From Prevotella sp. (GTDB lineage Bacteria > Bacteroidota > Bacteroidia > Bacteroidales > Bacteroidaceae), in assembly GCA_017470055.1 (NCBI GenBank), contig JAFUFD010000092.1:1-55768 (forward strand): a DNA stretch of 55,768 nucleotides, written 5' to 3'. Of this stretch, positions 32,384-41,590 are shown piece by piece. The notes beneath the pieces were generated by a model that saw nothing but the letters and a program-made list of their open reading frames with translations, did no database searches and was not told the DNA's origin. The position numbers and the translations under genes were made by a program. Numbering within the stretch: position 1 is the stretch's first letter; every line of letters begins with the position of its first letter.

Positions 32384-34273
32384 TTATGATTTAGTCGAAG
32401 TGTTCTCATTAGATAAGGCATGGATATACTGCCATAGTTGGCGGTAGAAGGGATGGCGTGTCATAGTGGGGGCATCGCCGAGAATGATCAGTTTCATGCG
32501 GGCTCTGGTGATGGCGACATTCATACGACGGAGGTCACGCAGGAAACCAATCTGTCCCTCGTCATTGCTGCGAACCATCGAGATGACGATGATGTCACGT
32601 TCCTGTCCTTGGAAACCGTCAACGGTGTTGACACTGATCTGACGACGGAAAGGTTTGAAGAACTCCCGTTTCATCAGCAATCTACGGAGATACTGTACTT
32701 GGGCACGGTAGGGAGATATGATACCCACATCAATACGCTCGTCCAACAGACGTTGCTTGCCAATGCGCTCGAAATACTGTTGTAGGGTGTTCAGGGTCAG
32801 GTCCGCCTCCTCTTTGTTGATACGTCCGAACGACTCACCGATGAACTCTTCTTTGAACTCATACGCCGAGGTGTCCACCCATTCCATCGGGATGTCTAAA
32901 TCGAGGATGCCACGATATCTCACATTGGGCGCACTCTCTACCTGTCCGTCATAGAAATAGTTGGACGAGAAGCGCATGATATCATCGTTCATGCGGTATT
33001 GTATCTTCAACAGGGTGACCACCTCGGGCTTGTTTTCCACGAGACGCTCCATGAGAGTTTTCCCTAAACCTGCCTTCAAGGCAGCAATACTCTTGACGGT
33101 AGGTGGTAGTTGGCAATGGTCACCAGCGAGAATGACACGGCTGACTCGCCGAATCGGAATCCAGCATGCCGCCTCCAGCGCCTGTGCCGCCTCATCGATA
33201 AACAGCGTGCCGAATTTCTGTCCGTCCAACAAACGGTTAGCGGCTCCTACCAGTGTGCAGGCAATGACACGAGCCTCCCCGAACAGTTCGTTGTTGATAC
33301 GAATCTCCAGTTCAGTGGCTCTACCTTTCAGACTCTCTAATCGCTGATGGTATTTCTCGTCTCCTCTTTTCCGATGAGCACGCAACTCCCGAATCGCCTT
33401 GCGGATCGCCCACAGATGGGGATAGTCGGGATGTGCCTCGAAACGTCTTTCGTAGGTGAACGACAGCATCTTGTCATTCACTCGGGTTGGGTTGCCGATG
33501 CGTAATACATTGATGCCTCTGTCCACCAGTTTCTCTGATATCCAGTCGACCGCCATATTGCTCTGGGCACATACCAACACCTGACTCTCTCGCATCAAGG
33601 TCTCTCGGATGGCCTCTACCAACGTCGTTGTCTTACCGGTACCTGGAGGTCCATGCACAATAGCCACATCTTTTGCCCGTAGCACCCTATTGACAGCCTC
33701 CTCCTGTGTGGGATTCAGATAAGGGAATTGCATAGGTGGGAAGACAAAGGTCTCTGCTTTCTGGTGGGAATAGAAAAGGTCACGCAGATAACCGATGCGT
33801 CCTTTCCCTTTGATGGCACGGTCGAGAGCCTCCAGCATCAGGCGATAACTCGTCTCGTCGAAAGAGAGTTGTACGCCCAGGTTCTGGGTGTTTTGTAGGG
33901 TGACTAGATAACCGTTGTTGGGAATGATACACACCATGCGGTCACCATCCACATAACTGACGGTAGCGGTAAACGAGAGGTATTTGATTTTATTGTCCTC
34001 GCAGGAGAAGAACATCACCGTCTTGCCAAACTCGAAGGTATGCTCAATCTCCTGGTCGGAGGTACGAAACACCTCAATGGCAAGTTGGTTCAAGGAGTTA
34101 TAGTAACTCTTGCCCGCCTTCAGTGGATACCATGCATCACCCCGCTTGACTTTCCGTTGCACACCCATCTCCTCGGTCTGTTTGCGGAAAGCCTCTTTCT
34201 CGGTCTGATACTCCAGTTGAAGTAGCAACCGTTGTTGTTCTAATGCCTGTATTGGCGATGTCTGTTGAGCCAT
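32384..34273 (-). CDS. SF1 DNA/RNA helicase, IGHMBP2/Upf1-like
   Basis: The 629-residue product shows the full SF1B set: VHGPPGTGKTTTLVEAI (Walker A, near 208), VLVCAQSNMAVD (motif Ia), TLFIDEAAQALEAA (motif II, near 357), LAGDHCQLPPTV (motif III), QYRMNDDIM (motif IV), VNTVDGFQGQERDIIVISMVRS (motif V) and NVAITRARMKLIILGD (motif VI). The N-terminal 190 residues form the beta-barrel region. Substrate and pathway are not known in bacteria. It has its own promoter at 34282. Confidence 0.9.
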   Translation of the reverse strand: MAQQTSPIQALEQQRLLLQLEYQTEKEAFRKQTEEMGVQRKVKRGDAWYPLKAGKSYYNSLNQLAIEVFRTSDQEIEHTFEFGKTVMFFSCEDNKIKYLSFTATVSYVDGDRMVCIIPNNGYLVTLQNTQNLGVQLSFDETSYRLMLEALDRAIKGKGRIGYLRDLFYSHQKAETFVFPPMQFPYLNPTQEEAVNRVLRAKDVAIVHGPPGTGKTTTLVEAIRETLMRESQVLVCAQSNMAVDWISEKLVDRGINVLRIGNPTRVNDKMLSFTYERRFEAHPDYPHLWAIRKAIRELRAHRKRGDEKYHQRLESLKGRATELEIRINNELFGEARVIACTLVGAANRLLDGQKFGTLFIDEAAQALEAACWIPIRRVSRVILAGDHCQLPPTVKSIAALKAGLGKTLMERLVENKPEVVTLLKIQYRMNDDIMRFSSNYFYDGQVESAPNVRYRGILDLDIPMEWVDTSAYEFKEEFIGESFGRINKEEADLTLNTLQQYFERIGKQRLLDERIDVGIISPYRAQVQYLRRLLMKREFFKPFRRQISVNTVDGFQGQERDIIVISMVRSNDEGQIGFLRDLRRMNVAITRARMKLIILGDAPTMTRHPFYRQLWQYIHALSNENTSTKS

Positions 34274-34281
34274 TTGAGTTG

Positions 34282-34311
34282 CAAAATTACGAAATAATTT
34301 TTAATTATCAA
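34282..34311 (-). promoter_or_regulatory. Promoter for SF1 helicase gene
   Basis: On the minus strand TAATTTTG (complement of 34282-34289) and TTG (complement of 34309-34311) are 19 bp apart. The start codon is about nine bases after the -7 box, so the mRNA is nearly leaderless. Confidence 0.7.
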
Positions 34312-34371
34312 TTATATTCTGTAACTTTGGCTTCGCCTAACTTACTCTGCATTCGGAAATGCTCAAATTAA

Positions 34372-34403
34372 TTTGCTATTTCTCTCATTATTTCGTACCT
34401 TTG
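34372..34403 (+). promoter_or_regulatory. Promoter for RluA-type gene, leaderless
   Basis: TTTG at 34372-34375 and TACCTTTG at 34396-34403 are 20 bp apart. The ATG at 34411 coincides with the expected transcription start. Confidence 0.75.
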
Positions 34404-34410
34404 CAAGGTG

Positions 34411-35796
34411 ATGAGGTTACATCTAATACATACAGATATCCCCAAGCCAGAGAGGTTCACGTATCCATTCTGTTATGAGCCGCACCCTCTATGCCAGTTG
34501 GCGGCGAAGGAGGTGCAGGGGTATATTGATAGCCATGCGGACATCAAGGAGGATGCCGATCGAGGGAAAATGTTTGGAGTTCTCATCGTCACCCCATCAA
34601 CCCCATTAAGCCCATCAGCCCCATGTTATTTCCTTGCCGCCTATAGTGGCTTACTGGCAGGCAGGAACGACTGGGACTATTTCGTTCCTCCTGTCTTTGA
34701 CGCGCAACAGCCTGACGGTCATTTCAAGCAGGAGGAGCGTGCCATCTCCGCCATGACGGACGAGGAGCATAAGGAGACTCGCAAGCAACGCTCACAGGAA
34801 TTGCAGTTGTGGCTCTTCCATCAGTATCAGTTCTTGAATGCGCAAGGTGAGACAAAGGGCTTGGTTGACATCTGGCAGGACTATCACAAGGAGAAAGTGC
34901 GCCGTAAGTTCCCCCTGCCTCCTGGTGGGACGGGCGACTGCTGCGCTCCAAAACTTTTGCAATATGCCTATCAGCAGAGACTGAAACCGATATGCATGGC
35001 GGAGTTCTGGTGGGGAGCCTCCCCTCGTCAGGAGATACGCCATCATCTGCAATACTACCCTGCCTGTCGTGGGAAATGCAAACCGATCCTCACATGGATG
35101 TTGCAAGGGTTGGAGGTCGATCCGGACCCAGAGACGTTGGGCTTCCCCCATCTGGCGATAGAGACGGTCTATGAGGATGAGGCTCTACTGGTCGTCAACA
35201 AGCCGTCAGGACTATTGAGCACACCAGGACGTATCGAACAGTATTCCGTCGAGCGTGTCATGCAACAGCGCTACCCTGATAGTCATGTCGCTCATCGGCT
35301 GGATATGTGGACCTCAGGATTATTGGTTGTGGCGAAAAACTTGGAGGTCTATCGTGCCTTACAGCAGCAGTTTATCAAACATCAGGTGCGAAAACGCTAT
35401 CTTGCAGTCCTGGAGCCTTTAGATAATATGGAACATGTTGGAGTCCTTGGAAAAGGCACCATCTCCCTCCCTCTGCGGCCTGACCCAGTGAATCGCCCTC
35501 GTCAAGTTGTGGATTATGAGCATGGCAAATGTGCTGTTACGGATTATGAGTTCCTGAGTGAGGATATTGTCGCTCTCTATCCCCAGACAGGGCGTACCCA
35601 CCAGTTGCGCATCCATTGTGCTCATCCGGAGGGGCTTGGTCGTCCTATCAAGGGTGATGAACTTTACGGGACGAAAAGCGACCGACTTTATCTTCATGCG
35701 GAGCAGATATGGTTTCACCATCCGGTGAGTGGTGAACCCATGCACTTTGTTTTGCCATTTCAATATGGCAATACTACCCTCTTTAATAATAAATAA
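34411..35796 (+). CDS. RluA-family RNA pseudouridine synthase
   Basis: The 461-residue product contains the RluA catalytic domain in its C-terminal half: YEDEALLVVNKPSGLLSTPG near 255, then AHRLDMWTSGLLVVAKN near 295 with the catalytic Asp in HRLD, and LYPQTGRTHQLRIHCAHP near 395. The first 230 residues are an extra domain (CYEPHPLCQLAAKEVQGYI, CRGKCKPILTWML) typical of the longer Bacteroidota forms. The RNA target is unknown. The ATG at 34411 fits the promoter position better than the GTG at 34408. Confidence 0.88.
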   Translation: MRLHLIHTDIPKPERFTYPFCYEPHPLCQLAAKEVQGYIDSHADIKEDADRGKMFGVLIVTPSTPLSPSAPCYFLAAYSGLLAGRNDWDYFVPPVFDAQQPDGHFKQEERAISAMTDEEHKETRKQRSQELQLWLFHQYQFLNAQGETKGLVDIWQDYHKEKVRRKFPLPPGGTGDCCAPKLLQYAYQQRLKPICMAEFWWGASPRQEIRHHLQYYPACRGKCKPILTWMLQGLEVDPDPETLGFPHLAIETVYEDEALLVVNKPSGLLSTPGRIEQYSVERVMQQRYPDSHVAHRLDMWTSGLLVVAKNLEVYRALQQQFIKHQVRKRYLAVLEPLDNMEHVGVLGKGTISLPLRPDPVNRPRQVVDYEHGKCAVTDYEFLSEDIVALYPQTGRTHQLRIHCAHPEGLGRPIKGDELYGTKSDRLYLHAEQIWFHHPVSGEPMHFVLPFQYGNTTLFNNK

Positions 35797-35829
35797 GGTT
35801 AAAGGGGACCGAAAATTGGATATTGTGAA

Positions 35830-35859
35830 TTGAAAATTGAGAAATATTGTTTAATTTTG
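35830..35859 (+). promoter_or_regulatory. eno promoter
   Basis: TTG at 35830-35832 and TAATTTTG at 35852-35859 are 19 bp apart; the leader is about 40 bases. Confidence 0.75.
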
Positions 35860-35880
35860 CAGGTTGAAAGATTCACATAA

Positions 35881-37212
<1,332 letters not shown>

Positions 37213-37233
37213 GTATTGGGCTATCATAATCGA

Positions 37234-37267
37234 AGAGGGGTATTCGCAGAGAGTATCCCTCTTTTTC
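37234..37267 (+). terminator. eno terminator
   Basis: AGAGGGGTA (37234-37242) pairs with TATCCCTCT through one G-U pair and is followed by TTTTTCTTTT. Confidence 0.85.
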
Positions 37268-37320
37268 TTTTGATATAAGTCAAGAAGAGATAGAAGATTG
37301 AATAAAAAGTGAAAGAAACC

Positions 37321-37351
37321 TTGTTGTGTTCGCACACAATATGTAACTTTG
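37321..37351 (+). promoter_or_regulatory. Promoter of a small-peptide unit
   Basis: TTG at 37321-37323 and TAACTTTG at 37344-37351 are 20 bp apart. A small stem TTGTGT/ACACAA lies in the spacer. Downstream the 15-base AGAGATTGTTTCAGG occurs twice in the leader (37370-37384 and 37394-37408). Confidence 0.75.
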
Positions 37352-37432
37352 CATCGTCAAAAGACAAATAGAGATTGTTTCAGGAACATATTGAGAGATT
37401 GTTTCAGGTATAAATTTAAAAGGAAGAAGGTT

Positions 37433-37498
37433 ATGATTATTTTGAATTACGTAGTAGTTTCGCTCGCTTCCAAGGCAATTTCAATGATAAAGAAATAA
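37433..37498 (+). CDS. 21-residue hydrophobic peptide
   Basis: The frame from the ATG at 37433 encodes 21 residues, starting MIILNYVVVSLASK and ending in MIKK. It is hydrophobic with a basic end, like small membrane peptides or type I toxins. AAGGAAGAAGG just upstream is a good ribosome site, rare in this window. It has its own promoter (37321) and terminator (37547). Bases 37453-37458 (GCTCGC) can pair with the GCGAGC near 37503, which is followed by a T-run, so the coding end may fold into an early terminator. No homologue is known to me; coding status needs proof. Confidence 0.45.
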   Translation: MIILNYVVVSLASKAISMIKK

Positions 37499-37546
37499 GC
37501 CTGCGAGCATTTTTTAGAAAGGTTGAAAAATTGAGAGAATAAAGAA

Positions 37547-37577
37547 ATCCCTGTGGGTCGTGCGACTCGCAGGGATT
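37547..37577. terminator. Terminator between peptide unit and dus
   Basis: AATCCCTG and CAGGGATT form the outer stem with an inner GTCG/CGAC helix. T-rich sequence follows rightward. It serves the convergent dus operon as well. Confidence 0.75.
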
Positions 37578-37594
37578 ATTTTATCTATTATCTC

Positions 37595-38551
37595 TTATCT
37601 AATATCTCTTAACCGCTCCCTGCACTCCTCCAAAATGGCAAGGATATTGTCAACCGTCTCGGCACGGAGCATGGCGATGCGGGTCTGGCGGAAATCAGGG
37701 ATGCCTTTGAAGACGGGACTGGCGGCAAGATGGCGACGAGTGTGCAGGATGCCTCGCCTTTCGTCAATGCGTTCCACATTGATACGCAACTGTTCCTCCA
37801 GCACGTCGATTTTCTCGTCGAGCGTCAGTTCACGACGGCTGAATATCCACGGACAGCCGAAGGTGGCACGCCCGATCATCACGGCATCGACACCATACTG
37901 CTCGAAGGCACGGTCGGCATCGCCCAGCGACTTGATATCTCCATTGCCGATGATGGGGATATGGATGCGGGGGTTACGCCTCACCTCCCCTATCAGTGTC
38001 CAGTCGGCATTCCCCGTATACATCTGGGCTCGGGTGCGTCCATGGATGGTCAGTGCCTGAATGCCACAGTCCTGCAACTGCTCGGCAAGGTCGGTGATGA
38101 TCAGTTGCTCGGCATTCCACCCCAGTCGGGTCTTCGCAGTCACAGGTAGTTTCACGGCATTCACCACCTTACGGGTAATCTCCAGCATCTTCGGAATATT
38201 TTGCAGCATCCCCGCACCAGCACCCTTGCCAGCCACCTTTTTCACAGGACAGCCGAAGTTCAGGTCTATCACGTCGGGGTCTGCCTGCTCGACAATCCTC
38301 GCAGCCTCCACCATCGCCTCCACATCCCTGCCGTATATCTGAATACCCACAGGACGCTCCTCCTCTGCGATGGTCAGTTTCTGGATGGTCGACTTCACAT
38401 CCCTTACTAGTGCTTCTGCCGATACGAACTCTGTATACACCATCGAGGCGCCAAACCGCTTGCACAGTAGTCGGAACCCGATGTCCGTCACATCCTCCAT
38501 CGGAGCGAGGAAGATGGGACACTCTCCTAATTCAATATTTCCTATTCTCAT
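37595..38551 (-). CDS. dus: tRNA-dihydrouridine synthase
   Basis: The 318-residue flavoenzyme reduces uridine to dihydrouridine in the tRNA D-loop. The TIM barrel begins LAPMEDVTDIGFR near 15. The catalytic Cys is in DLNFGCPVKKVAGKGAGAGML near 103, followed by KTRLGW near 141, TIHGRTRAQMYTG near 172, and IIGNGDI and VMIGRATFGCPW near 235. It resembles the DusB group. It is the last gene of a four-gene operon, four bases after dprA. Confidence 0.93.
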   Translation of the reverse strand: MRIGNIELGECPIFLAPMEDVTDIGFRLLCKRFGASMVYTEFVSAEALVRDVKSTIQKLTIAEEERPVGIQIYGRDVEAMVEAARIVEQADPDVIDLNFGCPVKKVAGKGAGAGMLQNIPKMLEITRKVVNAVKLPVTAKTRLGWNAEQLIITDLAEQLQDCGIQALTIHGRTRAQMYTGNADWTLIGEVRRNPRIHIPIIGNGDIKSLGDADRAFEQYGVDAVMIGRATFGCPWIFSRRELTLDEKIDVLEEQLRINVERIDERRGILHTRRHLAASPVFKGIPDFRQTRIAMLRAETVDNILAILEECRERLRDIR

Positions 38552-38555
38552 AACT

Positions 38556-39626
38556 CTAACTTAAAAGATGTACCATTCCTCCTGCCATGATCCTGACGGC
38601 TCCTTTCATCTCCAACTGAAACAGCAGTGCTGTCAATTGCCCAATGGGAATGTCCGTCTGTACACTAAGCATATTTTGTTGCAAGTCGTTTGTCTTTTGC
38701 AACAATGTCATCACCCGCTGTTCCTCTACCGTGAGGTCAGTAAATAGTTCCCCTTCTACAGCAGGACTTTGGGGAGGTCTTTGTCCCCATCCCATTGCTT
38801 CCACGAAGTCCTGCACCGACGTGATGAGTGCTGCCGTATTGTCACGGATCATCTTGTTACAGCCCTCAGAGTAAGGCATCCCCACGGCACCAGGGAAAGC
38901 GAACACGTCACGTCCGTACTCCTGGGCGATACGACAGGTAATCAGTCCACCGCCTTTGTATGCGCTCTCCACCAGTATGGTGGCATCCGACATTCCGGCC
39001 ACGATACGGTTACGCTGTCGGAAATTGTTAGGCAGTGCCTGTGTCTGTGTCATATACTCTGTCAGGAGTCCTCCCTGTTCCACCATCACTGCTGCTGTGT
39101 CCCGATGGTGGTGTGGGTATATCTGGTCCAGTCCGTGCGCCAGTACCCCCACCGTCTCATAGCCGTTCTGCAGCGCATGGCGGTGGGCGTGGATATCTAC
39201 GCCATAGGCAAGTCCGCTGACAATCAGCACGTCAGGGCATTGTTTGCGCAGGTCGCTGACGAAGCGTCGAATGATATCCTGTCCGTAGGTAGTACATTGT
39301 CTTGTACCTACGATGTCAATCACTCGCTGTTGGTTCAGATCGGCAGTCCCTTTATAATATAATGTGATAGGTGCGTCAGGGCATTCGCTGAGTCGACGGG
39401 GGAAGTCGGCGTCATTTAGGGTCAATACCCGAATGTTATTCTTTGTGCAGAACTCCATCTCGGCAGCGGCACGACGCAACGCCTCATCCCAATGGAAACG
39501 GTTCTGATACTGCTCGTACACCGCCTGCCCACTGCCTTGTTCCCGATACAATTGCAGTGTCATGCTATGGCTTACCCCCGTCAGTCGGGTCAGTGCCATG
39601 GTATAGTATATCTCTTGCTCGTTCAT
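38556..39626 (-). CDS. dprA: DNA-processing protein DprA
   Basis: The 356-residue protein loads RecA on incoming single-stranded DNA during transformation. The Rossmann domain shows VDIVGTRQCTTYGQDI near 107, IVSGLAYGVDIHAH near 140, VGVLAHGLDQIYPHHH near 163, FRQRNRIVAGMSDATILVESAYKGGGLITCRIA near 210, and DVFAFPGAVG near 245. A C-terminal winged-helix region (LLQKTNDLQQNMLSVQ) follows. It overlaps the upstream thioesterase gene by four bases. Confidence 0.94.
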   Translation of the reverse strand: MNEQEIYYTMALTRLTGVSHSMTLQLYREQGSGQAVYEQYQNRFHWDEALRRAAAEMEFCTKNNIRVLTLNDADFPRRLSECPDAPITLYYKGTADLNQQRVIDIVGTRQCTTYGQDIIRRFVSDLRKQCPDVLIVSGLAYGVDIHAHRHALQNGYETVGVLAHGLDQIYPHHHRDTAAVMVEQGGLLTEYMTQTQALPNNFRQRNRIVAGMSDATILVESAYKGGGLITCRIAQEYGRDVFAFPGAVGMPYSEGCNKMIRDNTAALITSVQDFVEAMGWGQRPPQSPAVEGELFTDLTVEEQRVMTLLQKTNDLQQNMLSVQTDIPIGQLTALLFQLEMKGAVRIMAGGMVHLLS

Positions 39627-40021
39627 AAGTAGGATGCAAACGCACGGTCATAGTCCTCACTGCCTGACAGACGTCCATTGACCAGGCACACCAATGTGAT
39701 CTCTCCACGGAAGCAAAGTGTCTCGTCCGAGGCACGGAACAGATCCTGGTGGAACACGTATTTGATGCCCACTTTCTCTAACCACAGGCGAGACACGATG
39801 ATGTCGTCTGGTCGCAGTGGCACTTTATACCGCAGGTTCATACGGGCCACCACGGCATCCACTCCTTTCTGGTGCATCTCTGCAAAACTTAGTCCGCACT
39901 GTTGCAGGAACAGGTGTCGGGTATGCTCGCAATAGTGTATGTAGTTTGCGTTATTCACGATTCCCTCGATGTCGCACTCATAGTCGCGCACCTCCATTCT
40001 GGTCTCAAAAATATATTTCAT
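39623..40021 (-). CDS. Acyl-CoA thioesterase, hotdog fold
   Basis: From the ATG at 40021 the product has 132 residues, usual for the 4-hydroxybenzoyl-CoA thioesterase/YbgC family. It starts MKYIFETRMEVRDYECDIEGIVNNANYIHYCEH, where Asp-x-x-Gly-Ile-Val-Asn-Asn-Ala corresponds to the active-site region. RMNLRYKVPLRPDDIIVSRLW follows. An upstream start at 40069 would overlap DUF2851 by 35 bases. The substrate is unknown. Confidence 0.87.
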   Translation of the reverse strand: MKYIFETRMEVRDYECDIEGIVNNANYIHYCEHTRHLFLQQCGLSFAEMHQKGVDAVVARMNLRYKVPLRPDDIIVSRLWLEKVGIKYVFHQDLFRASDETLCFRGEITLVCLVNGRLSGSEDYDRAFASYL

Positions 40022-40034
40022 AGGACTTGTAAGT

Positions 40035-41336
40035 TTAATGGGTTTTCTTCTTGAGATATTCATAGCCAATGCGACAGCGCAGACATTCCTTCTTGTCGCA
40101 ATATTCTTTTTTCAGTTGTATCAATGCCTGGGAGTCACCTGCGTTCCTTGCCTCCAGTCCGCATTCTTTCCAAAGGCGTGTGATATAGTTGTTCTCCGCT
40201 TTGAGATGCTCCAACAGATCAAAGGCACGGTCGCATAGTGCCTCATTAGCCGTATGTCTACCATAGGCAAAGAGCATGGGGATGCAAGTGTTGATCAGCA
40301 ACAGATTAATAGAGAAAGGGGAGAGATTTTTCTCGTTAGGATCACTTGCCGAGCCGAAGGTATAGTGGGTCTCCCAGTAGGGAGTTACTTTCGTACTCAT
40401 CAAGTCTTGCAGCGCAAAGATATTCTTGCACTCCATCAATTGCGATAATCCCGCTTTCCGCTCATAGTAGAGGCTGGCGAGTTGTGACAATCGGATATGT
40501 GGGAAGTTCTGGGGGCGAAGCCTTAGGAATTTCCATCGTTTGTAGTCCATGGGTCTCAACGAGAACTTATGGGCAAGATACAGATACTCATTCCGTAGTT
40601 TGGCGAAATAACCCTCGTTCAGAGCCTCCTGCTGGTAACGCTCGGGCACGGCCTCTATGTCAAGGAGTCCCGCCTGCCCCATAAAGATTGCCTCTATTTG
40701 GAAGAGGTCGTTACGGTGATGCCCTACAGCGGATAGGGGTACGTTTGCAGCCCATTCCTCAAAGGTTTCTCCATTGATGCCGAAGCCGTAGTTGCGGGCA
40801 AGTGTCAGGAAATAGGCATCCTCCCATGAGCCGTTCATCCGCTCTGCACGCTTTCGGATAGCCTCTGTCTTTTGCTCCAGACGCTCTGTCTGTAATGCCG
40901 CCATCCATGAGTGGACAGTCAATGAGGTCAGGTCAGGGATGATCCGGTAACAGGGTGGGTATTGGTCTGTCCGCAAAAGTTCCTCGTAGTTCTCCCTCAC
41001 TGTTGTTGGCACGTTAAGGAGCATCTGTGGCAGAAACTGCCCCGCGGTATTCGTCACCTCCGTGTCAGCAAGTCCTGTGACATGGAGTATGACGTTGTCG
41101 TATGCCTTGTCCTTGTCATGACCGTGCAGATACCAGTCGCTCGATTTGACGTGTATCTCCACGTTACCCACCCAGAGGGTGTTGTTGATCTTTACTTTGG
41201 CGTTGAAGAAATCGGGTCCGCTGTTATGGTTGTGCAATCCTGGGTCGATCACCTCGACGGTTCTGCCGTCTGTCGTCTTCAGTTCGCCTAACGGAAACAT
41301 CTTATGCTTCCACACATAATGCAATAGTTGCTCCAT
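40035..41336 (-). CDS. DUF2851 family protein
   Basis: The 433-residue product starts MEQLLHYVWKHKMFPLGELKTTDGRTVEVIDPGLHNHNSGPDFFNAKV. The segment GNVEIHVKSSDWYLHGHDKDKAYDNVILHV is the signature of DUF2851, common in Bacteroidota. The HxH and Asp/Glu residues there recall a nuclease-type metal site (E..h.K.sDW), but no activity is established. Two Cys pairs at the end (CDKKECLRCRIG) could bind a metal. It is the first gene of the operon with the thioesterase, dprA and dus. Confidence 0.88.
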   Translation of the reverse strand: MEQLLHYVWKHKMFPLGELKTTDGRTVEVIDPGLHNHNSGPDFFNAKVKINNTLWVGNVEIHVKSSDWYLHGHDKDKAYDNVILHVTGLADTEVTNTAGQFLPQMLLNVPTTVRENYEELLRTDQYPPCYRIIPDLTSLTVHSWMAALQTERLEQKTEAIRKRAERMNGSWEDAYFLTLARNYGFGINGETFEEWAANVPLSAVGHHRNDLFQIEAIFMGQAGLLDIEAVPERYQQEALNEGYFAKLRNEYLYLAHKFSLRPMDYKRWKFLRLRPQNFPHIRLSQLASLYYERKAGLSQLMECKNIFALQDLMSTKVTPYWETHYTFGSASDPNEKNLSPFSINLLLINTCIPMLFAYGRHTANEALCDRAFDLLEHLKAENNYITRLWKECGLEARNAGDSQALIQLKKEYCDKKECLRCRIGYEYLKKKTH

Positions 41337-41367
41337 CTGTTTTTATAAATAGTAGGTATATTCTTTG

Positions 41368-41399
41368 CAAAGGTAATAAATTGCATTGTAAATGTGCAA
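41368..41399 (-). promoter_or_regulatory. Promoter of the DUF2851-dprA-dus operon
   Basis: On the minus strand TACCTTTG (complement of 41368-41375) is preceded by TTG (complement of 41397-41399) at 21 bp. Confidence 0.7.
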
Positions 41400-41590
41400 G
41401 TTTTTTACAGAAAATTCGCATTACTTTTAAACCGCTTTCATAGCCTGTTAATTACGAAGCCCCTACATCCTCCCCTCGAAGCCCGTACCTTCGACCCGAG
41501 GAAGTGCCGCCTCCTGCCCTCGAAGGTGCTGGCTTCGTGGCAAGGGGAAGGCACCTTTGGGGGATTCAACGGGACCAGCATTCAGAACGG
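41400..41590. other. Gene-free region with inverted repeats
   Basis: The stretch between the end of the ABC operon and the DUF2851 promoter is GC-rich. ACGAAGCC (41454-41461) pairs with GGCTTCGT (41531-41538), and AAGGTGC (41523-41529) pairs with GCACCTT (41551-41557); these two overlap in space and would exclude each other. No T-run follows on the minus strand. I see no gene; it may be the 3' end structure of the ABC operon mRNA. Confidence 0.4.
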
